Shown: positions 1-6,355, counted from the first letter of the stretch. The stretch: DNA of 7,348 bases from an uncultured Lachnospiraceae bacterium (GCA_902773195.1 CACYDL010000251.1:1-7348), one strand, 5' to 3'. Numbers and translations: made by a program. The notes: generated from the letters alone by a model not told the origin.

Positions 1-84
1 CACACGTCCCGATTCCCGGCCATCGAGGAGGATGCGGCGCCTTACCGCCTGCTGTGCAATGAGTATCACCCAGCAAAGTCCTGA
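1..84 (+). CDS. C-terminal end of an unrecognised protein (5' end outside window)
   Basis: Frame 1 is open from the first base to a TGA at 82-84 and gives 27 residues ending LLCNEYHPAKS. I do not recognise the family from so short a piece. The frame is taken as coding because its stop is followed within 35 bases by a strong intrinsic terminator on the same strand, which is where a gene end is expected. It could be the tail of any upstream gene; the following GH4 remnant hints at a carbohydrate-use neighbourhood but this fragment does not prove it. Confidence 0.5.
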   Translation, partial: HTSRFPAIEEDAAPYRLLCNEYHPAKS

Positions 85-103
85 TTCCCGGATACGGGTA
101 TCA
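82..103 (+). other. Small hairpin overlapping the stop codon
   Basis: TGAT (82-85) pairs with ATCA (100-103) and CCCG (87-90) with CGGG (95-98), around a GATA loop, with one T-T mismatch. The stop codon of the partial gene is the first arm. There is no T-run after it, so it is probably not itself a terminator; it sits directly before the stronger hairpin at 116-143. Confidence 0.4.
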
Positions 104-115
104 GGATCATCGGTC

Positions 116-143
116 TGGCTCCCGGAGACGGGAGTCATTTTTT
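116..143 (+). terminator. Intrinsic terminator after the left-edge gene
   Basis: A 9-bp stem (116-124 with 129-137, one G-T pair) encloses a GAGA tetraloop and is followed at once by six T (138-143). This is a textbook rho-independent terminator on the + strand. It separates the left-edge gene from the GH4 remnant region. Confidence 0.9.
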
Positions 144-193
144 CGCCCCGGCTAAGTGTTTACTCAAACGGGAATAATGTACAATGAACGCCC

Positions 194-222
194 TTTACAA
201 CGGCGGGGGCACTGTATATTTT
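194..222 (+). promoter_or_regulatory. Possible sigma-70-type promoter before the GH4 remnant
   Basis: TTTACA at 194-199 and TATTTT at 217-222 are separated by 17 bases. The -35 box is close to consensus, the -10 box only moderate; TATATT at 215-220 overlaps as an alternative with a 15-base spacer. The surrounding 144-300 stretch is distinctly AT-richer than the genes. It would give a leader of about 70 bases before 301, and could also serve the DUF4832 gene by read-through because no terminator is visible between 143 and 582. Confidence 0.35.
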
Positions 223-300
223 AGACAAAACAGGAACTTTTTTGTGTGTTTCGGTCTGTTTTTAAATTGCCTGTAAATTACGAAAGAGAGGAACTGCCGC

Positions 301-522
301 ATTGAAAAGTTTACTTTTATCGGGGTCGGTTCTCTGGAATTTACCAGGGATCTGGTGAGAGATCTGATGACGTTTCCTGCTTTTGATGAGTGTGAACTCA
401 TGCTGATGGACATCAACGAGAAACGCCTGAATTACTCGAAGAAGGGCGTGGAGCGGATCGTCAGGGCAGGGGGACATCGCGATGACGGGCATGAAATGAG
501 TTTATCAGGGACATCGCAATGA
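301..522 (+). pseudogene. Truncated GH4 family glycosidase (alpha-galactosidase/alpha-glucosidase type), N-terminal remnant
   Basis: The frame 301-522 encodes EKFTFIGVGSLEFTRDLVRD and onward to about residue 60 (ERIVRAGGHR). This is the N-terminal NAD-binding Rossmann region of GH4 enzymes: the F-x-G-x-G-S turn, then LMLMDI with the acidic residue that normally contacts the NAD ribose. Intact GH4 enzymes are usually about 430-470 residues and use NAD+ and a divalent metal to cleave glycosides in the cytoplasm. Here homology stops at codon 60, where a 30-bp repeat begins, and a TGA follows at 520-522. The metal site and the rest of the fold are absent, so no enzyme activity is expected. The expected initiation position (301-303) reads ATT, with GAGAGG at 286-291 nine bases upstream; no ATG, GTG or TTG in frame precedes the conserved region. 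It is best read as a decayed gene; a rare ATT start cannot be excluded. Confidence 0.85.
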
Positions 523-537
523 CGGGCATGAAATGAG
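471..537 (+). repeat. Two direct copies of a 30-bp sequence, 37-bp period
   Basis: Bases 471-500 and 508-537 are identical except at one position (G481 versus A518), and are separated by TTTATCA (501-507). The first nine bases or so of copy 1 (GGACATCGC) are also the GH4 codons for GHR, so the first copy straddles the point where the GH4 homology ends. Each copy contains a minimal reading frame, ATGACGGGCATGAAATGA (MTGMK-stop), at 482-499 and 519-536. The arrangement fits a tandem duplication across a deletion junction. Two copies and a 7-base spacer are not CRISPR-like. Confidence 0.9.
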
Positions 538-581
538 AAGCGGAACAGAACCTTTCACGGAATACCCGGGGAGATGTGCCG

Positions 582-2447
582 ATGAGAAAAACAGTTACAG
601 TCACAGCCTTTCTGCTGACGGCCCTGCTGGCGGGACTGACCGCTTCGCCGGGGGCGGCCGCGGCGGCTGAGAGCACGGAGAGCGAAGAGATAGTCACGGA
701 AAACATGCCGGAGGGACTGGTCCTTCAGAACCTGGACTACACGGAAAATCCGGCCGACGTCCCCAACCCGGACCGGGGCTTCTACCGCGCCAACGACGAC
801 ATGGTCGTTCCCGTATCGGGCACCGGCGAAGAGGGCACGGAGATGGAGGTCGGCAGGGAGCCGGTCACGGTCGGCGGCGCGCAGGCGGAGACGCGTGTCA
901 GCCATGTGTATTTTGATCTGCGGAATTTCTCCGGCAACGCCCTGACCGGCCGGGGCGTTCCCTACGACGAGGACTACTTCGCGCCGGAGGAGGTGTCGAT
1001 CCGGTCGCGGGAGGGCGGCGAACCGCCCTACGACTACGACACGCATCTGGATTACTGGCGGGAAAATGAATTCTCAAAGTGGCCGCGGGGCACCTCGCAG
1101 CCGCTGACGGAGGATGCCCTCGCCTTTATCAGGGACAAGCTGGAGCAGGTCCGGGCGGGAGAGGGCGTCACCATGGTCCGCTTCCTTTATGACGGGCCGG
1201 GCTTCAGCTGGGTGAGCGCCGAGCATCCCGACGACGGGGAAATCGATCAGCTGGTGACGGACGTGGAGCCGGAGAAGGAAATCCTTCTGGAGCACATCCG
1301 CCAGCTCACCCCGGTCCTTCGCGAGTACGAGGACGTACTGATGGGCGTGGACGGCGGCTTTTTCGGCCCCTGGGGCGAGATGCACTCCACCGCCTTCGGA
1401 ACGAGCCCGGAGGCCTATAAGTGGCTGCTGGACGCGCTGCTTCAGGCGGTGCCCGAATCGAGATCCATCGCGGTGCACGCCGGCGCCTTTTTATCCTGGT
1501 ACAACGCGACCTACGGGACGGATTACACCTTCGGGACCATTGACCGGATCCCGGCGCCGGAGGAGGGCACGCCCGAGGCCAGGTTCGGGTTCTTCGACGA
1601 CAGCTACGCCTATGGCGAAGACGAGGGGGAGGATTTCCCCGACGACTGGGGATCGCTGTCGGAGGGGATCTGGTGGCCGGGCGGGACTCTGGGAGATCCC
1701 GGGGAATTCGACCGCGGAAAGCTGATGACGTGGATCCGCAGGCAGAACAGCCTGTTCGGCGGAGAGGCCCAGGGGGATGAGACGCTGTGGAACACCTTCC
1801 CCTATGTGGCCTGGGAGGCTTCCTACGCGCAGACGGTCTATCTGAACGCGGATTATGAGGACCAGGTCCATGACCGGTGGGGTGATTTTATTTATACCCG
1901 GGAAAATATGGAGGAGGAGATGACCAACGCCCTCCCGGAGCCTTACACGGTAAGGCAGGCCCTGTTTGACCCGGTCTACGACGGCAGGACCGGCGCCGAG
2001 TACATGCGCGACAGGCTCGGATACCGGCTGGTGCTGCGGGAGGCCTGCGCCCCCGCGGAAATAAAGGAAGGGAAGACCCTCTCCTTCCGGGGCCGGATCC
2101 AGAACGTCGGCTTCGGAAACATCGTGAACCGGAAGGCGGTGACGGTGATCCTCCGGGGAGAGGACGGAAGCGTCCTGTCCGCCCCCGCCGGCGTGGACGT
2201 CAGACAGTGGCGGCCGGATCCGGACAGCCGCGCGGACAACACGGCCGCCTGGCGGGAGCTGTCCTTCGACATACCCCTCGCGGCGTTTGGAGACGTACAG
2301 CCCGGGAGCTACCGGGTTTATCTGAAGATCTGCGATCCGAAGGAGACCAGCGCCAACAGACGCTGCATCCGCTTCGCGAACAAAGGAGAGGATATCTGGG
2401 ATAAGGAGCTGGGGGCCAATCTGATCGCGGAGACGACGGTGCGATGA
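582..2447 (+). CDS. Secreted DUF4874/DUF4832 domain protein, glycoside-hydrolase-like
   Basis: The protein is 621 aa. The ATG at 582 is preferred over an in-frame GTG at 576 because GGGGAG (568-573) lies eight bases before the ATG. Residues 1-29 form a signal peptide (MRK, hydrophobic LLTALLAGL, Ala-rich cleavage zone), with no lipobox Cys, so it is exported and released or wall-associated. NPDRGFYR (62-69) is typical of the DUF4874 N-terminal domain; GGFFGPWGEMHST (258-270), RFGFFDDS (334-341) and LGYRLVLREA (479-488) are typical of DUF4832. The central part resembles a TIM-barrel glycosidase, with E266 a candidate catalytic or ligand residue, and residues about 490-610 look like a beta-sandwich. 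From the families, the protein is associated with polysaccharide use, but substrate and activity are not established. It follows the GH4 remnant by 59 bases and ends at a strong terminator. Length and motifs look intact. Confidence 0.9.
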   Translation: MRKTVTVTAFLLTALLAGLTASPGAAAAAESTESEEIVTENMPEGLVLQNLDYTENPADVPNPDRGFYRANDDMVVPVSGTGEEGTEMEVGREPVTVGGAQAETRVSHVYFDLRNFSGNALTGRGVPYDEDYFAPEEVSIRSREGGEPPYDYDTHLDYWRENEFSKWPRGTSQPLTEDALAFIRDKLEQVRAGEGVTMVRFLYDGPGFSWVSAEHPDDGEIDQLVTDVEPEKEILLEHIRQLTPVLREYEDVLMGVDGGFFGPWGEMHSTAFGTSPEAYKWLLDALLQAVPESRSIAVHAGAFLSWYNATYGTDYTFGTIDRIPAPEEGTPEARFGFFDDSYAYGEDEGEDFPDDWGSLSEGIWWPGGTLGDPGEFDRGKLMTWIRRQNSLFGGEAQGDETLWNTFPYVAWEASYAQTVYLNADYEDQVHDRWGDFIYTRENMEEEMTNALPEPYTVRQALFDPVYDGRTGAEYMRDRLGYRLVLREACAPAEIKEGKTLSFRGRIQNVGFGNIVNRKAVTVILRGEDGSVLSAPAGVDVRQWRPDPDSRADNTAAWRELSFDIPLAAFGDVQPGSYRVYLKICDPKETSANRRCIRFANKGEDIWDKELGANLIAETTVR

Positions 2448-2505
2448 GAGGATCGTTCCGCAGGACCGTTTAGAGAACCGGCGCCGCGGACGCGGCGGCC
2501 GGCCG

Positions 2506-2540
2506 GAACCCGGGAATTACGGATCCCGGGTTCTTTTTTT
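2506..2540 (+). terminator. Intrinsic terminator of the DUF4832 gene, overlapping the MATE gene end
   Basis: A perfect 10-bp stem, GAACCCGGGA (2506-2515) with TCCCGGGTTC (2524-2533), has an 8-base loop and is followed by seven T (2534-2540). It acts for + strand transcription. The MATE gene on the other strand reads through it: its last codons lie in the T-run and stem, and its stop (2519-2517) lies in the loop. No T-run follows on the - strand, so it should not terminate MATE transcription efficiently. Confidence 0.93.
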
Positions 2541-3926
2541 GGGAGACCATCCCTCGAGGGCGGCCCGGCCCTCGGGGGTGACCGGCTTGATCCATTTCCC
2601 GCTGAACAGATGCATCTGCATCAGCACGTACCGGATTGGCTCGTCGATAAAGCAGCAGGCGAAAACGGCGAGCACGGGCAGGTGCCGGACCATGCCGGCG
2701 GTCCAGACGGCGGGGATCACCGCCAGCCACATGAACAGGATCTCGAGAACCGTGCCGAACGCCGCGTCGCCCGCGGACCGGAAGGTGTCGTTCTGGGTCC
2801 AGTTCCCCATGCGGATCAGCGCCGCCGCGGCGTAGATGCAGAGCATGCCGAAGGCATAGGAGAAGCTTTTGCCGCGCATGCCCATGGCGGTCAGGATGGG
2901 GGTATGCAGGGCGATCAGGACGAGGCACAGAGCGCCGATGAAGCCCTGGCACAGGTAGACCAGACGCCAGCCCCTGTCGTAGGCGCTGTCGATCCGGCCG
3001 GCCCCCGCCTCGGTTCCCACGAGGACGGAGGCGGCGTTGGAGAAGCCGGCAAAGAAACCGATCACCAGGCCCTCCAGTGTCCGGAAGACGGCCAGCGCGG
3101 CGATGGCTTCCTCCACCTGCCGTCCCATCACGATGCTGATGACCAGGTTTCCGGCGCCGATCAGCGCCTCGTTCATGATGATGGGGAAGCATTTCCGCAG
3201 GTAGACCCGCACAAAGGAGGCCTTCCACCGGAAGTGCTTCCGCACGGCGGTCAGATAGGGGTGGCCGGCTCTTTCTGCCAGCAGGACGATCACCAGGACG
3301 CCCGCGCCCTGGGCGATGACCGTGGCCGCGGCGGCGCCCCGCACGCCCAGGGCCGGCATCCCGAGATGCCCGAAGATCAGGACCCAGTTGAGGACGATAT
3401 TGGTGAGGACGGAGACGACGGAGGCAAACAGCGGGATCCGGACCTGCCCGGTGCACCGGAGCAGCGACGCCATGCCCATCGTGCATACCATCAGAGGATA
3501 GGCAAAGCCGGCGATGCGCAGGTACCCGGCGCCCATCTGCTGTATGGACGTCTTGTCGGTATAGAGCCTCATGATGGTCTCCGGAAAGAACACGGCCAGG
3601 ATGCCGAAGACGACGCCCACCGTCATCAGGCACGTCATGGTCAGCCCGTAGGAGTGATGGATTCCGTCGTCGTCGCCGGCGCCGAAGAACTGGGAGAAGA
3701 ACAGCATGCCGCCGCCCACGAAGCCGAAATAGCAGCTGAACATGAGGGAGGAGAACTGGGCGCAGATTCCCACCGCGCCCACCTGGATCTGTCCCAGCGA
3801 GGCGATCATCATGGTATCGACCATGGAACCCGTGGTGGTCAGAAGATTCTGCAGCGCCACGGGGATGGCGATCAGCGCCACCTTCTCTATGAATTTTCTC
3901 CAGTCAAAGGATCTGTCTCTCTTCAT
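2517..3926 (-). CDS. MATE family efflux transporter
   Basis: The 469-aa product is an integral membrane antiporter of the MATE family, which exports drugs or metabolites using a Na+ or H+ gradient. The N-terminal half shows the family pattern IPVALQNLLTTTGSMVDTMM and then ASLGQIQVGAVGICAQ (about residues 18-53). About twelve hydrophobic segments follow in two halves; the second half begins near the amphipathic stretch before FPIIMNEALIGAGNLVISIV. The C-terminus ends in WIKPVTPEGRAALEGW plus a basic tail, as in relatives. Length is normal (family about 440-470). The ATG at 3926-3924 is chosen because AAGGA lies four bases upstream and because homology starts here; the frame is open further upstream to 4235 but that part runs antisense into the neighbouring redoxin gene. 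Substrate cannot be told from sequence. It is monocistronic, transcribed from its own promoter at 4019-3991, and converges on the DUF4832 gene. Confidence 0.93.
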   Translation of the reverse strand: MKRDRSFDWRKFIEKVALIAIPVALQNLLTTTGSMVDTMMIASLGQIQVGAVGICAQFSSLMFSCYFGFVGGGMLFFSQFFGAGDDDGIHHSYGLTMTCLMTVGVVFGILAVFFPETIMRLYTDKTSIQQMGAGYLRIAGFAYPLMVCTMGMASLLRCTGQVRIPLFASVVSVLTNIVLNWVLIFGHLGMPALGVRGAAAATVIAQGAGVLVIVLLAERAGHPYLTAVRKHFRWKASFVRVYLRKCFPIIMNEALIGAGNLVISIVMGRQVEEAIAALAVFRTLEGLVIGFFAGFSNAASVLVGTEAGAGRIDSAYDRGWRLVYLCQGFIGALCLVLIALHTPILTAMGMRGKSFSYAFGMLCIYAAAALIRMGNWTQNDTFRSAGDAAFGTVLEILFMWLAVIPAVWTAGMVRHLPVLAVFACCFIDEPIRYVLMQMHLFSGKWIKPVTPEGRAALEGWSPKKRTRDP

Positions 3927-3990
3927 GGCTTCCTTCGTATAAACAGATGAATGATGGAACGGAGGCGGAGCCCCGGGGAATCGGATTTCT

Positions 3991-4019
3991 ACTATAGCAT
4001 TTGTTTCGGGCAATGACAA
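3991..4019 (-). promoter_or_regulatory. Sigma-70-type promoter for the MATE gene
   Basis: On the - strand, TTGTCA (4019-4014) and TATAGT (3996-3991) are separated by exactly 17 bases. Both boxes match consensus at five of six positions. The predicted start of transcription near 3984 gives a leader of about 58 bases to the ATG at 3926. Confidence 0.8.
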
Positions 4020-4095
4020 GCGGTGCCGCGGTCCCTGAGTTCCCGGAAAAGAAAGGATTCCGCGCGGCAGCGGAGGATCAAGGAGGAGTCGGAAG

Positions 4096-5583
4096 ATGAA
4101 AATGATCGGAAAGATACTGGCGATGCTGGGCCTGACGGCGGCGGTGATCATGGCCGCGGCGTCGGTGCCGGCCTCGGAACCGGCGCCGGAGGCAGCGGAG
4201 GAGGCGGCGGACAAGACTGAATCATACGAAAACATCGGACTCCGTCTCTCCGAGACACAGGAGATGGACGAAGCGAAGGGCCTGTTTTTCCCCTATGCGC
4301 TGGGAGCGCTGGACGACAGCCACACGGTCTACGGGCTGACGTTTATCTATATCGCGATGCCGAAGGAGGAGGCCCGGCAGGTCCTGTCTTCCGGAATGAC
4401 TTCCCCGGAAGAGCTTGAGGCGTTTTATGCGCTGCAGGGGATGATCGGGACGCTGTTCGCGACGGACGCGGATCTCGACAGGGTCCGGGGAATCTATGAG
4501 GAGATGCTCGCCACGGTGCCCGCTGATTTCGACAACGTCACGGAGACCGGCACGGCCGGCGGATATACGTTCTATTACGTCCCGGCCGGGGATACCGACG
4601 CGTACCTGTCCGCCGTCGACGAGGAATACGCCGAAGAATTCCGGGCTCTGGAGGAATCCCTGCCCGAGGCGCTGAAGAACTCGGAATACTGCGAGCCGGT
4701 GGATCCGATCAAGGAAACGAAGGGACAGAAGTTCTCATTTACGACCACGGATCTCGACGGAAATACCGTGACCAGCGAGGAGCTGTTCGCGCAGAATGAA
4801 ATCACCATGCTCAACTGCTGGGGCACCTGGTGCGGGTTCTGCGCCGCCGAGATGCCGGAGCTGGCCAGGATCCACACGAGAATGCAGGAGAAGGGCTGCG
4901 GCATCGTCGGCCTGGAGTGGGAGAACGACCCGTCGGAGGAAGTCTTTCAGAAGGCGAGAACGATGATGGAAGAGTGGGGAACAAACTATCCCAACGTTCT
5001 GATGCCCGCGGAACTGCTGGCAAAGGTGGAGGGCTTCCCGACCTCCTTCTTCGTGGACAGGGAAGGAACCGTCCTCAGCGTGCCGATCAGCGGGGCGCTG
5101 GTTGATCAATACGAAACAGTACTGGATTCGCTTCTTCTGGAGGACAGGCCTGCGCCGGAGACGGCAGCGGACGGCGAGGACAGCAGCGCCGCTGAGGAAG
5201 CCGTCTCTGTGGAGGAAGGCGCCTCTGCTGAGGAGGCCGTCTCTGTGGAGGAAGGCGCCTCTGCTGAGGAAGCCGTCTCTGTGGAGGAAGGCGTCTCAGC
5301 CGGGGAAGCCGCCGCCGCTGAGGAAGCCGCCGCGGTGTATCGGATCCATGTCGCGGATGAAAACGGCCCGGTGGAAGGCGTCCTGATTCAGTTCTGCGAC
5401 GATACGACCTGCCGCTTCGCCCAGACGGATGAAAACGGCGCGGCGGAATTCGACGCGGACGCCCGGGCGGTGTACGAAGTGCACGTGCTGCAGGTACCTG
5501 AGGGCTACGCCGCGGACGATACGGTCTATCACACGGAAGCCGCGCCCGGCGAGGTGAACATCCTGCTTGAGAAGGCGGCGTGA
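4096..5583 (+). CDS. Exported TlpA-like thiol-disulfide redoxin with repeat linker and Cna-B-like C-terminal domain
   Basis: The product is 495 aa. ATG 4096 has AGGAGG (4081-4086) nine bases upstream. Residues 1-26 are a signal peptide without lipobox, then a short acidic Ala/Glu stretch. Residues about 45-200 are an alpha-helical, acidic region I do not recognise. Residues about 212-348 are a TlpA/AhpC-TSA-type thioredoxin fold: FSFTTTDLDGNTVTSEELF, then WGTWCGFC with the redox pair C246/C249, and FPTSFFVD with the cis-proline P315. Residues 366-413 are an acidic tandem repeat (AEEAVSVEEGAS three times, then decayed). Residues 414-495 (VYRIHV to the end) resemble a Cna-B or transthyretin-like beta-sandwich with a Cys pair C434/C439. 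It likely reduces or isomerises disulfides outside the membrane; the partner is unknown. It is a single-gene unit, diverging from MATE, ended by the terminator at 5687-5712. An extra Cys (C241) lies next to the active-site motif. Confidence 0.88.
   Translation: MKMIGKILAMLGLTAAVIMAAASVPASEPAPEAAEEAADKTESYENIGLRLSETQEMDEAKGLFFPYALGALDDSHTVYGLTFIYIAMPKEEARQVLSSGMTSPEELEAFYALQGMIGTLFATDADLDRVRGIYEEMLATVPADFDNVTETGTAGGYTFYYVPAGDTDAYLSAVDEEYAEEFRALEESLPEALKNSEYCEPVDPIKETKGQKFSFTTTDLDGNTVTSEELFAQNEITMLNCWGTWCGFCAAEMPELARIHTRMQEKGCGIVGLEWENDPSEEVFQKARTMMEEWGTNYPNVLMPAELLAKVEGFPTSFFVDREGTVLSVPISGALVDQYETVLDSLLLEDRPAPETAADGEDSSAAEEAVSVEEGASAEEAVSVEEGASAEEAVSVEEGVSAGEAAAAEEAAAVYRIHVADENGPVEGVLIQFCDDTTCRFAQTDENGAAEFDADARAVYEVHVLQVPEGYAADDTVYHTEAAPGEVNILLEKAA
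5191..5334 (+). repeat. 36-bp in-frame minisatellite inside the redoxin gene
   Basis: Three near-identical 36-bp units at 5191-5226, 5227-5262 and 5263-5298 encode AEEAVSVEEGAS-type 12-mers; two 18-bp degenerate half-units follow (5299-5316 and 5317-5334). Units differ by one to three bases. The period is a multiple of three, so copy-number change by slippage or recombination would keep the frame and only alter linker length between the thioredoxin and C-terminal domains. Confidence 0.95.
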
Positions 5584-5686
5584 GCGTCAGACATTCTTCT
5601 GCAATGACCCGAAAACGGCTCCTGTACAGGGACCCGGAAACGCTTCCGGTTCTACAGGATTCCTGCCTTTTCGCGAACAATCGGCT

Positions 5687-5720
5687 CCGGCCCCGGGTGC
5701 GCCCGGGGCCGGATTGATTT
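5687..5720 (+). terminator. GC-rich terminator after the redoxin gene
   Basis: An 11-bp perfect stem, CCGGCCCCGGG (5687-5697) with CCCGGGGCCGG (5702-5712), has a TGCG loop. The following tract, ATTGATTT, is only moderately T-rich, so release may be less than complete. The tail overlaps the -35 box of the next promoter. Confidence 0.75.
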
Positions 5721-5742
5721 ACGCCCCGTTTTGGGATAAAAT
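5714..5742 (+). promoter_or_regulatory. Sigma-70-type promoter for the small-gene operon
   Basis: TTGATT (5714-5719) and TAAAAT (5737-5742) are 17 bases apart. The -10 box matches consensus at five of six positions. It predicts a leader of about 85 bases before the ATG at 5835, carrying the hairpin at 5754-5772. Confidence 0.6.
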
Positions 5743-5834
5743 GACAGCAGCCGGCGGCGCGTCAGACGCCGCGGAGACTGATGCGGAAACGGCAAGTCAC
5801 ATATGGAATCTGTATTGCGGGAGGAGGTATCACG

Positions 5835-6044
5835 ATGGGACTGTTTGATGTCACGGACGATAAGCTGCGCGCTCTGTATCACAGGGCCTGGCTCGAGGCG
5901 AACCGGGGATTTGTGGAGACCCGGAAGTATCCCTATCTCGACAAAGCGATTTTTATCTACGCGCAGGAACACGGATGCTCCTACGACGAGGCGCTGATTT
6001 TCGCCAAGACCGGTCAGAAGATGGGACGGCTGGCCGGGAAATAA
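5835..6044 (+). CDS. Small conserved-looking protein of unknown function (69 aa)
   Basis: The start is ATG 5835, with a very strong site GGGAGGAGG (5819-5827) seven bases upstream. An in-frame ATG at 5781 with a weaker GGAG would add 18 residues, but lies next to the leader hairpin and is less likely. The product begins MGLFDVTDDKLRALYHRAWL and continues with KYPYLDKAIFIYAQEHGCSYDEALIF. It looks like a soluble three-helix protein with many aromatic residues and one Cys, with no signal peptide or membrane segment. I do not recognise a family. It is the first gene of an operon and is followed after 17 bases by a second small gene, then by the rhamnosidase. A regulatory, chaperone-like or structural role would be a guess. 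Confidence 0.75.
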   Translation: MGLFDVTDDKLRALYHRAWLEANRGFVETRKYPYLDKAIFIYAQEHGCSYDEALIFAKTGQKMGRLAGK

Positions 6045-6061
6045 CCGGACGGGAGCGGGAA

Positions 6062-6352
6062 ATGATTTCAGATCAGAGGGAATGGAGACAGACGAGGGAC
6101 GAGCTGGTCCGGGAGATCACCGCCCTCGGATTTCCGGCGGCGCTCGGGGAAGAGGCCGCGAAGCATCTGGGAAGCCCGAAGGCGATGCGGCGCATGATTT
6201 CCTATCTTCACTATGTGAAGCCCCGCAGCGCGGAGCTGATCGCGGATGAGATGCTGGCGATCCGGAGCGAGATCGACGCCTGGAAGGAGAAAAAGGCCTC
6301 CGAGAGGGCGAACGCCCGGTACAACGAGATTCTGAACAACGGCCTGGAGTGA
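6062..6352 (+). CDS. Small hypothetical protein (96 aa), Lachnospiraceae-type
   Basis: ATG 6062 follows GGGAGCGGGAA by normal spacing and lies 17 bases after the previous stop. The product is charged and probably all-helical: a REWRQTRDELVREITALGFP segment, then AALGEEAAKHLGSPKAMRRMISYLHYVKPRSAELIADEMLAI (residues about 28-70), and a Lys/Glu-rich helix, SEIDAWKEKKASERANARYN, likely a coiled coil. It has no signal peptide, no Cys, and no recognisable catalytic motif. From memory, similar short proteins are common in Lachnospiraceae genomes and carry no assigned function. Its TGA is three bases before the proposed initiation position of the rhamnosidase, so translation of the two is probably coupled. 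The frame is open further upstream, but the start at 6062 has the ribosome binding site. Confidence 0.82.
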   Translation: MISDQREWRQTRDELVREITALGFPAALGEEAAKHLGSPKAMRRMISYLHYVKPRSAELIADEMLAIRSEIDAWKEKKASERANARYNEILNNGLE

Positions 6353-6355
6353 AGG

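Larger units (their letters stand above)
5584..5834. other. Structured 250-base intergenic region
   Basis: No convincing coding frame lies here. In order it holds: a compound hairpin (CCTGTA 5621-5626 with TACAGG 5653-5658 around an inner CCGGAA/TTCCGG stem, 5634-5649, loop ACGC); a GC-rich terminator (5687-5712); a promoter (5714-5742); a leader hairpin (GCGGCG 5754-5759 with CGCCGC 5767-5772); and the ribosome binding site for the gene at 5835. The hairpin at 5621-5658 has no T-run and no role that I can name. Confidence 0.6.

Noticed and set aside
471..537. CRISPR-like repeat and spacer
   Set aside because: Only two copies with a 7-base gap, no palindromic repeat ends, and no cas genes.
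555..1046. - strand frame opposite the start of the DUF4832 gene
   Set aside because: Arg/Val-rich shadow frame overlapping the signal peptide and start of a well-supported gene.
2470..3633. - strand frame in a second register within the MATE gene
   Set aside because: Arg/Pro/Gly-rich shadow of the MATE coding sequence; no family resemblance.
2610..3950. Long + strand open frame (446 codons) opposite the MATE gene
   Set aside because: It is antisense to a clearly recognisable transporter, rich in His, Gln, Asp and Gly as expected from a GC-rich shadow frame, and has no ribosome binding site or known motif.
3927..4235. N-terminal extension of the MATE protein to 4235
   Set aside because: It would run antisense through the redoxin start and through the MATE promoter; homology and ribosome binding site both place the start at 3926.
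5087..5680. - strand frame of 197 codons opposite the redoxin repeats
   Set aside because: Its Arg/Pro/Leu repeats are the antisense reading of the 36-bp minisatellite; nothing else supports it.
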